Shown here piece after piece: positions 6,231 through 13,533 of a stretch of 13,533 nt of DNA (within the stretch, counting starts at the first letter, position 1; each line of letters begins with the position of its first letter). A program made the translations under genes and the position numbers. The notes beneath the pieces were generated by a model. It was not told the origin of the DNA. It did not search any database and saw nothing but the letters and a program-made list of their open reading frames with translations. Origin of the DNA: JANNNX01 sp031398745. GTDB lineage: Bacteria; Actinomycetota; Acidimicrobiia; Acidimicrobiales; CADCSY01. The stretch is from the NCBI GenBank assembly GCA_031398745.1, contig JANNNX010000056.1:1-13533 (forward strand), given 5' to 3'.

Positions 6231-7433
6231 GTGCCGCGCTTCGAGCCCTTTCGGGGCCTCCGCTACCACGCCGACATCGACCTCAACCAGGTCACGGCGC
6301 CGCCCTACGACGTGCTCAGCGACGCCGACCGGGCTGCGCTGGCCGCGACCACCGGGTACAACATCGTCCACCTCGACCTCCCCGTCGATCAGCCCGACGG
6401 CGGCGATCGCTACCTGGCCGCGGCCCGCACCCTCGCCGAGTGGCAGGACGACGAGATCCTGGTCACCGACGACGAGCCGTCGTTCTACCTGTACGGCATG
6501 GGTTACCGAGACGAGAGCGGCCGGCCCCGCCACACCGTGGGGGTCATCGGCGCCCTCGAGCTGGCCCGCCCCGGCGAGGCCGACGTCCTCCCTCACGAGC
6601 ACACCACGCCCAAGGCCAAGAGCGACCGACTGGCCCTCACCCGGGCCACCGGCCACAACCTCTCGCCGATCTGGGGCCTGTCCCTGGCCGAGGGGCTGTC
6701 GGATCTGGTCGGCGACGCGCAGGCACCGGTCGGGAGGGCTACCGACGAGCTCGGGGTCCACCATCGGTTGTGGAAGGTCGACGCCGGGGCGCTTACCGAG
6801 ACGATCAGCGCCGTCGTCGACTCGGCCCCGGTGGTCATCGCCGACGGGCACCACCGCTACGAGACCTCGCTCGCCTACCGCGACGAGCGCCGGGCGGCCA
6901 ACGGCGACCAGGCCGGGGCCTTCGACCTGACCATGGCCCTGGTGGTGGAGCTGACCGAGTCGCAGCTGGCCGTCCGGGCCATCCACCGCCTGGTGGCCGG
7001 CCTCCCGGCCGGCTTCGACCTCCTCGGTGCCCTCGAGGCCCATTTCGAGGCGTTCGGGACCACCGCCGGCGACGACACGATCCTCGACGCCATGGACGAC
7101 GCCGGCGCCCTCGGACTGGTCCTGCCCGACGGCAGCCGCCACCTCCTACGCCCCCGGCCCGAGGCGTTTCCGGCCGACCTTCCCGACCTCGACAGCAGCC
7201 GGGTGGCCGAGGCGCTGCGGGGCCTCCCGAGCCACGACCTCACCTACCAGCACGGGGTGGAGATCATCGCCGCCCGGGTCTCCGGCGGGGACTTCGATGC
7301 CGGCCTCCTGCTGCGGCCGGTCACGGTCGAACAGATCGCCCGCACCGCCCATGCCCGCGACCGCATGCCCCCGAAGTCGACCTACTTCTACCCGAAGCCC
7401 CGCACCGGCTTCGTCCTGCGCTCCCTCGGCTGA
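6231..7433 (+). CDS. DUF1015 family protein
   Basis: A 400-residue cytosolic protein of the conserved DUF1015 family, whose biochemical role is not established to my knowledge; members often lie near serine/amino-acid metabolism genes, which is not the case here. Family signatures seen: the N-terminal PFRGLRY (6-12), APPYDV at 23-28, FYLYGMGY near 85, EHTTPKAKSDRLALTRATGHNLSPI at about 122-146, ADGHHRYET at 204-212, and the C-terminal KSTYFYPKPRTGFV. The His/Asp-rich ADGHHRYET looks like an active or metal/nucleotide site, but this is inference. Length is typical. The start is GTG 6231; ATG 6224 is out of frame. No Shine-Dalgarno is present, consistent with leaderless translation. It is the only plus-strand gene, divergent from the HAD gene by 62 nt and convergent with korB by 34 nt. 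Confidence 0.9.
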   Translation: MPRFEPFRGLRYHADIDLNQVTAPPYDVLSDADRAALAATTGYNIVHLDLPVDQPDGGDRYLAAARTLAEWQDDEILVTDDEPSFYLYGMGYRDESGRPRHTVGVIGALELARPGEADVLPHEHTTPKAKSDRLALTRATGHNLSPIWGLSLAEGLSDLVGDAQAPVGRATDELGVHHRLWKVDAGALTETISAVVDSAPVVIADGHHRYETSLAYRDERRAANGDQAGAFDLTMALVVELTESQLAVRAIHRLVAGLPAGFDLLGALEAHFEAFGTTAGDDTILDAMDDAGALGLVLPDGSRHLLRPRPEAFPADLPDLDSSRVAEALRGLPSHDLTYQHGVEIIAARVSGGDFDAGLLLRPVTVEQIARTAHARDRMPPKSTYFYPKPRTGFVLRSLG

Positions 7434-7467
7434 ACCCGCCGAGCAACGAGTGTCCGGGCCGGGGGCT

Positions 7468-8495
<1,028 letters not shown>

Positions 8496-8499
<4 letters not shown>

Positions 8500-10376
8500 C
8501 GAGGGGACTCCGTCTCGGTTAGGGCCAGCAGTATCCGGTCCTCGAGCTCGCCGCTGGTGAACGGCTGGCCCTGGACCTTGCTCACGACCTCGGCCGGGAC
8601 CAGGAACTCGGCCCGGACCAGCTTCGACAGCTGCCCGGTGTTCATCTCCGGCACGAGGATGCGGGGGAAGCGGCGGAGCACCTCGCCCAAGTTGGACGGG
8701 AACGGGTTGAGATGGACGAGGTGGGCGCTGGCCACCTTCTCGCCTCGAGCCCGGACGTTGGCCACCGCCGAGGTGATGGCGCCCCAGGTCGAGCCCCAGC
8801 CCAGGACCAGGAGCTCGGCGTCGTCGTCGCCCACTACCTCGACCGGCGGGATGCTGGCGGCGATGCCGGCGATCTTGGCCGCCCGCAGGTGCACCATCCG
8901 CTCGTGGTTCTCCGGGTCATAGGAGATGTTCCCCGTCCCGTCTTCCTTCTCGATCCCGCCGATGCGGTGCTGGAGGCCGGGGGTTCCGGGCAGGGCCCAG
9001 GCTCGGGCCAGCGTCTCGGGGTCGCGCAAGTAGGGCCAGAAGTGGGGGGTGCCGTCCTCGTCGAAGTGGTTGGGCTCGGTGGTGAGGTTGGCGTCGATGG
9101 GCTCGAAGGCCGCCATGTCGGGCAGGAGCCAGGGCTCGGAGCCGTTGGCCAGGTAGCCGTCGGAGAGCAGGATCACCGGCGTGCGGTAGGTGAAGGCAAT
9201 GCGGACGGCCTCGATGGCGGCCTCGAAGCAGTGGGCCGGGCTCTTGGCCGCCACCACCGGCAGCGGCGACTCGCCGTGGCGGCCGTACATGGCCAGCAGC
9301 AGGTCGGCGGCCTCGGTCTTGGTCGGCAGACCGGTCGACGGCCCACCCCGCTGGATGTCCACGATGAGCAGCGGCAGCTCGAGCGACACGGCCAGACCGA
9401 TGGTTTCGGACTTGAGCGCCACGCCCGGGCCCGAGGTGGTGGTCAGCGCCAGGCTGCCACCGAAGGCCGCTCCCAGGGCCGAGCCGATGCCGGCGATCTC
9501 GTCTTCGGCCTGGAAGGTCTTGATCCCGAAGTTCTTGTGCTTCGACAGTTCGTGGAGGATGTCGGAGGCCGGCGTGATCGGGTACGAGCCGAGGAACACC
9601 TCCCGGCCCACGAGCTGGCCGGCGGCGATGACGCCCCAGGCCAGCGCGGTGTTGCCGGTGATGTTGGTGTACTCGCCTCCGGGCAGCGACGCCGGGCGGA
9701 CCTCGTAGGCGTGGTCGAAGAGTTCGGCTGTCTCTCCGAAGGCGTGACCGGCCTTGAACGCCAGGGTGTTGGCCCGCAGGACGAGCTCGTTGCGGGAGAA
9801 CCGCTTGTCGATCCACTCCTGGGTCGGCTCGACCGGCCGGGTGTACATCCAGGAGATGAGCCCGAGGGCGAAGAAGTTCTTCGAGCGCTCGGCATCGCGG
9901 GGCTTGACCCCGAGCTCCTTGACCGCCTCGAGGGTGAGGCTGGTCATCGGCACCTCGAAGACCTTGTACTCCGAGAGGCTGCCGTCGCCCAGCGGGTTGG
10001 TGCCGTAGCCGGCCTTCGTCAGGTTGCGCTCGTCGAAGGTGTCGACGTTGACGATCACCGTCCCGCCCTTGCGCAGCCGGCGCAACTCGTTGCGCAGGGC
10101 CGCCGGGTTCATCGCCACCAGGACGTCGGGGGCATCGCCCGGCGTGGTGACGTCCAGGGAGGAGATGTGGACCTGGAAGGCGGAGACGCCGGCCAGGGTG
10201 CCGGCAGGGGCGCGGATCTCGGCCGGGAAGTCGGGCAGGGTCGACAGATCGTTGCCCACCAGGGCGCTCACGTTGGTGAAGCGGTCACCAGTGAGCTGCA
10301 TGCCGTCGCCGGAGTCGCCGGCGAAACGGACGACGACTCGGTCGACGGAGACAGGCGGCGAGGCCGTGTCGGTCAC
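8496..10376 (-). CDS. korA: 2-oxoglutarate:ferredoxin oxidoreductase, gamma-alpha fusion subunit
   Basis: A 626-residue subunit, a natural fusion of the gamma domain (about 1-190) with the alpha domains. The gamma part opens with VRFAGDSGDGMQLTGDRF (GDSGDG 20-25) and carries LPDFPAEIRAPAGTLAG. The alpha part contains GNTALAWGVIAAGQ, then GSYPITPASDILHEL with Y265-S271, QAEDEIAGIGSALGAAFGG, and TTTSGPGVALKSE and QRGGPSTGLPTKTEAADLL in the pyrimidine-binding domain. The C-terminal domain (about 500-626) has VLGWGSTWGAI and HLNPFPSNLGEVL. Together with KorB it forms an alternative to the 2-oxoglutarate dehydrogenase complex, as described for M. tuberculosis KorAB. The start is GTG 10376 with AAGGGAAG 6 nt upstream as Shine-Dalgarno. 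The gene lies 77 nt from the aldolase gene and has its own likely promoter. Confidence 0.95.
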
Positions 10377-10382
10377 GTCAGG

Positions 10383-10390
10383 CTTCCCTT
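10383..10390 (-). promoter_or_regulatory. Shine-Dalgarno of korA
   Basis: The minus strand reads AAGGGAAG, 6 nt before GTG 10376. It fixes the korA start and is the clearest ribosome-binding site in the window, in contrast to the leaderless or coupled starts of most neighbours. Confidence 0.65.
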
Positions 10391-10414
10391 CGGGCGGAGG
10401 GGCGGGGGCGGCTC

Positions 10415-10420
10415 AGCGTA
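10415..10420 (-). promoter_or_regulatory. Possible -10 box for korAB
   Basis: TACGCT on the minus strand (TAnnnT). Initiation near 10408 would give a leader of about 32 nt that includes the Shine-Dalgarno. The nearest -35-like element (TTCACG, 10441-10446) is 20 nt away, longer than optimal. Confidence 0.4.
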
Positions 10421-10442
10421 TCCCCGGCTCGGACCCTCGTCG

Positions 10443-10456
10443 TGAACGACCGTTCA
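10443..10456. repeat. Perfect 14-bp palindrome over the aldolase stop codon
   Basis: TGAACGACCGTTCA is a perfect inverted repeat that includes the TGA stop of the aldolase gene (minus strand) and lies upstream of the putative korAB -10 box. It has no T-tract. It could be a regulator site for korAB or a weak mRNA 3' hairpin; chance occurrence is possible. Confidence 0.35.
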
Positions 10457-11506
10457 GGCGATCGTGACCCGGTCGTCGAGGTAGACGTCCTGGATGGCGT
10501 GGAGCAGCCCGACGCCCTCCGCTCGAGGCCGCTGGAAGGCCTTGCGGCCGGAAATGAGCCCGGTACCGCCGGCCCGCTTGTTGATCACCGCGGTGCGCAC
10601 CGCCTCGGCCAGGTCGGACTCGCCCGAGCTGGCGCCCCCGCTGTTGATCAGCCCGGCCCGGCCCATGTAGCAGTTGGCCACCTGCCAGCGGGTCAGGTCG
10701 ATGGGGTGGTCGGTGGTGAGGGTGTCGTAGACCAGCGGGTGGGTCTTGCCGTAGCCCTTGAAGGCGTTGAAGCCGCCGTTGGTCTCGGGGAGCTTCTGCT
10801 TGATGATGTCGGCCCCGATGGTGACCCCGAGGTGGTTGGCCTGGGCCGTGAGGTCGGCCGACAGGTGGTGGTCGGTGTCGCCGACCTTGAACTCGCTGTT
10901 GCGCAGGTAGCACCACAGAACGGTGAAGAGACCGAGGTCGTGGGCCTCGGCGAACGCCTCGGCCACCTCCTGGAGCTGACGGGTCGACTCGTCGGAGCCG
11001 AAGTAGATCGTGGCGCCCACGCCCACCGCGCCGAGGTCGTAGGCCTGGCCCACCGACCCGAACATCACTTGGTCGAACTTGTTCGGGTAGGTCAGCAGCT
11101 CGTTGTGGTTGAGCTTGACGATGAACGGGATCCGATGGGCGTAGCGGCGCGACACCGCCCCCAGGACGCCGAAAGTGCTGGCCACCGCGTTGCAGCCGCC
11201 GTCGATGGCCAGCTCGACGATGTTGGCGGGATCGAAGTACTCGGGGTTCGGCGCGAAGGACGCGGCCGCCGAGTGCTCGATGCCCTGGTCGACCGGCAGG
11301 ATCGACACGTAGCCGGTGCCCCCGAGGCGCCCGTGGCCGAACAGCGACTGAAGGTTGCGCAGCACGACCGGCGAGCGATCGGTCTGGGAGGCCACCCGGT
11401 CGACGAAGTCGGGGCCCGGGAGGTGGAGGTCCTCCTTGGGGATGCCCTTGGCGACGTGGGTCAGCAGGGAGTCGGCGTCGTCGCCGAGCAGCACCTCGAT
11501 GTCCAT
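10454..11506 (-). CDS. fbaB: Class I fructose-bisphosphate aldolase (FbaB/DhnA type)
   Basis: A 350-residue TIM-barrel enzyme cleaving fructose-1,6-bisphosphate to dihydroxyacetone phosphate and glyceraldehyde-3-phosphate through a Schiff base; it serves glycolysis and gluconeogenesis in the cytosol. The length matches Escherichia coli FbaB. Landmarks: YVSILPVDQGIEHSA (66-80), NAVASTFGVLG (106-116), FIVKLNHNELL (128-138), ATIYFGSDES (165-174), and GADIIKQKLPETNGG (231-245), whose K236 is the probable Schiff-base lysine by position in the family. The end INSGGASSGESDL and GTGLISGRKAFQRP is the phosphate-binding region. The start is ATG 11506; a -10 box ends 6 nt before it, so the mRNA is probably leaderless and the gene monocistronic. 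The flanks, korA and the TPR gene, are not glycolytic. Confidence 0.93.
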   Translation of the reverse strand: MDIEVLLGDDADSLLTHVAKGIPKEDLHLPGPDFVDRVASQTDRSPVVLRNLQSLFGHGRLGGTGYVSILPVDQGIEHSAAASFAPNPEYFDPANIVELAIDGGCNAVASTFGVLGAVSRRYAHRIPFIVKLNHNELLTYPNKFDQVMFGSVGQAYDLGAVGVGATIYFGSDESTRQLQEVAEAFAEAHDLGLFTVLWCYLRNSEFKVGDTDHHLSADLTAQANHLGVTIGADIIKQKLPETNGGFNAFKGYGKTHPLVYDTLTTDHPIDLTRWQVANCYMGRAGLINSGGASSGESDLAEAVRTAVINKRAGGTGLISGRKAFQRPRAEGVGLLHAIQDVYLDDRVTIA

Positions 11507-11512
11507 GGTCCG

Positions 11513-11518
11513 AGCCTA
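11513..11518 (-). promoter_or_regulatory. -10 box for leaderless aldolase mRNA
   Basis: The minus strand reads TAGGCT, followed by six bases (CGGACC) and then ATG 11506. With the usual spacing the transcript starts on the A of the ATG. No Shine-Dalgarno and no good -35 are visible, as is common for leaderless actinobacterial genes. Confidence 0.55.
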
Positions 11519-11562
11519 CCGAAGGGCGTCGGTGGCACCGGCAGCGCCGTGCCGGCCCGGGC

Positions 11563-12831
11563 TCAGCTCAGCGCCGCCACCCGCTCGGCGGCGTCGGCGA
11601 AGCCAGGCTCCACGTCGAGCAGTTGGCGGAACAGGGCCCGAGCCCGAGGCACGTCGCCCGCCCGCTCGTAGAGCGAGGCCAGCGCGTACCAGAGCCGCAG
11701 GTGGTGCTCCCGGGGCCGGCGCACGGGCCGCAGCCCGGCCTCGAGAAGCGCGATCGCCCCCGGCAGGTCGCCCCGGTCGGCCCGGGAGCCGGCCGTGACG
11801 ATGCGGGCCTCGGTAAGCACCTCGACGGCCACACCCTCCCGCCGAAGCTCGTCCCACAGCCGGTCGACCGCCGCGTGCTGGCCGAGGGCTCGGCGGGCGT
11901 CGGCCCGCACCGGGTGCTGATCGACCGTGCCGGTGGACTCGGCCGCGGCATCGAGCTCGTGCAGGGCGGCCCGCCATCGCCCCTGGCGATAGAGGGTCAG
12001 CCCGTAGAGCTCGCGCACCGACACGGTGTCGGGAGCCTCCTGGGCCAAGGCCCGCAGGATCCGATTGGCGTCGGCATATCGCTCGGCCGAAAAGGCGGCG
12101 GCGGCCTCGGTCAGGCGATCGAGCACCCGCTGGCGCCGCCGCGGCTCGATGGTCCGGTTCACGTCCTCGATGGACGCCTCGTCGAGTCCGGACTGCCGTC
12201 GACGCCGGCGACCAGTGGCGGGGGGCGTGCTCCGGGCGTCGCCGTCTTCGCGCACCCACTCGGCCTGCGGAGTCGGCTTGCCGGTGGAGCGAGGCTCGAC
12301 CGCATCACGGTCCCGCTCGCGGTCGACGATCCGCACCACCCGGGCGCCCCGCCGGGCGACCCCGCCCCACTCCGGGCGGTCGCTGGTGTCCACCGCCCGC
12401 CGCGATCCACCGCCCGGGGGGCGGCCCGGACCGGCCGCTCGACGAGGCGCTCCCGCGGACGGGCGACCCGACCGGGAGCCCGAAGGTCCCGTCGTCGGCC
12501 CACCACGGCCACTCCCGGCACCCGAGCGGCCCTTCTCCGGACCCGGCCGCCCGCTGCCCTGCCCCGAACGAGCGATCCCCGAACCGGGAGCGGCCCGCCC
12601 TTCGCTGCTTCCCCGTCGATCGCCAGCTGCGCCGCCGGCACGTCCAGGACCTCCCGGTCGGCCGCCAGTCGCCGGCCGACCGGTACGCGCCGAGGACCGG
12701 CCGGCACCTCCCGGCGCACGAGCCCCGCCACGCGCCGCGCCACCACTGCCACCGCCACCGGAAGGCCCACCTCGTCGAGCTCCACCGCCAGAAGACGGCG
12801 ACCGGCGAGAGGGGGGACGAGAGGCAGGCAC
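11563..12831 (-). CDS. Tetratricopeptide-repeat protein with disordered Arg/Gly/Pro-rich N-terminus
   Basis: A 422-residue protein from GTG 12831. Residues 1-148 are almost only Gly, Arg, Ser, Pro and Ala with many RG/GR pairs and should be disordered. A charged linker (about 150-235) includes GRRRRR at 207-212. Residues 238-422 are helical with TPR-like repeats, clearest in AFSAERYADANRILRALAQEAP and ALASLYERAGDVPRARALFR. No signal peptide or membrane segment. The context before the HAD-tlyA-nadK set matches Rv1691, a TPR protein of unknown function, although other genes intervene here. Start choice: a TATGCT -10 box ends exactly 6 nt before GTG 12831, indicating leaderless translation; an upstream TTG at 12882 would extend the frame by 17 residues but would place the box inside the gene. 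No function is assigned; protein or RNA binding is plausible. Confidence 0.82.
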   Translation of the reverse strand: MPASRPPSRRSPSSGGGARRGGPSGGGGSGGAARGGARAPGGAGRSSARTGRPATGGRPGGPGRAGGAAGDRRGSSEGRAAPGSGIARSGQGSGRPGPEKGRSGAGSGRGGPTTGPSGSRSGRPSAGAPRRAAGPGRPPGGGSRRAVDTSDRPEWGGVARRGARVVRIVDRERDRDAVEPRSTGKPTPQAEWVREDGDARSTPPATGRRRRRQSGLDEASIEDVNRTIEPRRRQRVLDRLTEAAAAFSAERYADANRILRALAQEAPDTVSVRELYGLTLYRQGRWRAALHELDAAAESTGTVDQHPVRADARRALGQHAAVDRLWDELRREGVAVEVLTEARIVTAGSRADRGDLPGAIALLEAGLRPVRRPREHHLRLWYALASLYERAGDVPRARALFRQLLDVEPGFADAAERVAALS

Positions 12832-12837
12832 CGCGGC

Positions 12838-12843
12838 AGCATA
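12838..12843 (-). promoter_or_regulatory. -10 box for leaderless TPR-gene mRNA
   Basis: TATGCT on the minus strand, followed by GCCGCG and then GTG 12831, so transcription should begin at the start codon. It lies about 60 nt beyond the rRNA terminator, giving the TPR gene transcription independent of the rRNA operon. Confidence 0.55.
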
Positions 12844-12906
12844 CGGCTGGGCGTGCCCATTCCCCGACCGCTGGTCACGCAAGAGAACGGCATCCCGAAA
12901 ACGACA

Positions 12907-12934
12907 AAGAGAGGGGCCCGTGGGCCCCTCTCTT
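12907..12934 (-). terminator. Rho-independent terminator of the rRNA operon
   Basis: AAGAGAGGGGCCC (12907-12919) and GGGCCCCTCTCTT (12922-12934) form a perfect 13-bp stem with a minimal loop. On the minus strand it is followed by TTTGTCGTTTTC, a T-rich tail. It begins about 8 nt after the 5S 3' end, so it ends rRNA transcription and insulates the TPR gene. Confidence 0.9.
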
Positions 12935-12942
12935 CATGCGAA

Positions 12943-13059
12943 ATCCGGCGGCGTCCTACTCTCCCAGGGGGAATCCCCCCAAGTACCATCGGCGCTGGCG
13001 GGCTTAACTGCCGTGTTCGGAAAGGGAACGGGTGTGACCCCGCCGCCATGGCCGCCGAA
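12943..13059 (-). rRNA. rrf: 5S ribosomal RNA
   Basis: About 117 nt. The minus strand begins TTCGGCGGCCATGGCGG and ends GGGAGAGTAGGACGCCGCCGGA; the two ends pair as helix I (UUCGGCGG with CCGCCGGA). Conserved internal stretches CCGAACACGGCAGTTAAG and CGCCGATGGTACTTGG are 5S hallmarks. The ends were set from the helix I pairing and may be off by a few nt. It is the last gene of the rRNA operon, 71 nt after the 23S. Confidence 0.95.
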
Positions 13060-13071
13060 ACCTGTTGTCAA

Positions 13072-13098
13072 AGAGGGTCGCGTAGCGCGGTGTCCTCT
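13072..13098 (-). other. Stem-loop in the 23S-5S spacer
   Basis: AGAGG (13072-13076) pairs with CCTCT (13094-13098), with an inner CGCG/CGCG stem around a three-base loop and a small internal mismatch region. It lies in the spacer RNA just before 5S and is a likely processing or anti-termination structure. The whole 13060-13130 spacer holds no tRNA. Confidence 0.4.
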
Positions 13099-13130
13099 GA
13101 GCGTTCGATAGCGAGCACGAGCGTGTAGAT

Positions 13131-13533
<403 letters not shown>

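Noticed and set aside
7434..7467. Bidirectional terminator between the convergent DUF1015 and korB genes
   Set aside because: The 34-nt gap is GC-rich but no stem of useful length or T-tract was found.
10442..13128. Plus-strand frames opposite the aldolase and TPR genes and reaching into 5S rRNA
   Set aside because: They cross a terminator and an rRNA gene and show no conserved protein features.

Overview
This window comes from a very GC-rich bacterium, most likely an actinomycetote. The sequence points to a deep lineage such as Acidimicrobiia rather than a mycobacterium; that placement is inference from gene content and from the 5S/23S character, not from a phylogeny. The gene order TPR protein, HAD phosphatase, tlyA, NAD kinase, steA, mctB recalls the Mycobacterium tuberculosis Rv1691-Rv1698 neighbourhood. 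A 2-oxoglutarate:ferredoxin oxidoreductase (korAB), a class I aldolase and a DUF1015 gene lie inside that order. No recN is seen at its usual place. Twelve protein genes are supported, 11 on the minus strand, and at least 9 use GTG starts.

Layout from right to left, the direction of most transcription. The 3' end of a 23S rRNA (13131-13533, running off the window) is followed by a 71-nt spacer without tRNA, then 5S rRNA (about 12943-13059), then a perfect 13-bp rho-independent terminator (12907-12934). Next come a TPR protein with a long disordered Arg/Gly/Pro N-terminus (11563-12831), a class I fructose-bisphosphate aldolase (10454-11506), and the korA-korB pair (8496-10376 and 7468-8499). 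The only plus-strand gene, a DUF1015 protein (6231-7433), converges on korB and diverges from the next block.

The block 6168 to 1 is a tightly packed minus-strand set: HAD-IIA phosphatase, tlyA, nadK, a MraY/WecA-like membrane protein, a 154-nt gap, steA, mctB/steB and murJ (cut by the window edge). HAD/tlyA share 1 nt, steA/mctB and mctB/murJ share 4-nt GTGA overlaps, and tlyA/nadK and nadK/MraY-like are 1-2 nt apart. The last four genes all concern the envelope: a lipid-linked sugar-phosphate-transferase-like protein, a divisome-linked TPK-like protein, its single-pass partner, and the lipid II flippase. This is the best candidate for a coherent, under-described system in the window. 

Several genes seem to be transcribed as leaderless mRNAs: TAnnnT-type -10 boxes (one near-match) end exactly 6 nt before the start codons of the TPR, aldolase and DUF1015 genes. 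The HAD gene has one 9 nt before its start, and korA instead has a short leader with a Shine-Dalgarno sequence. No gene-free stretch exceeds 300 nt outside the rRNA genes. No mobile element, CRISPR array, tRNA or phage remnant was seen.
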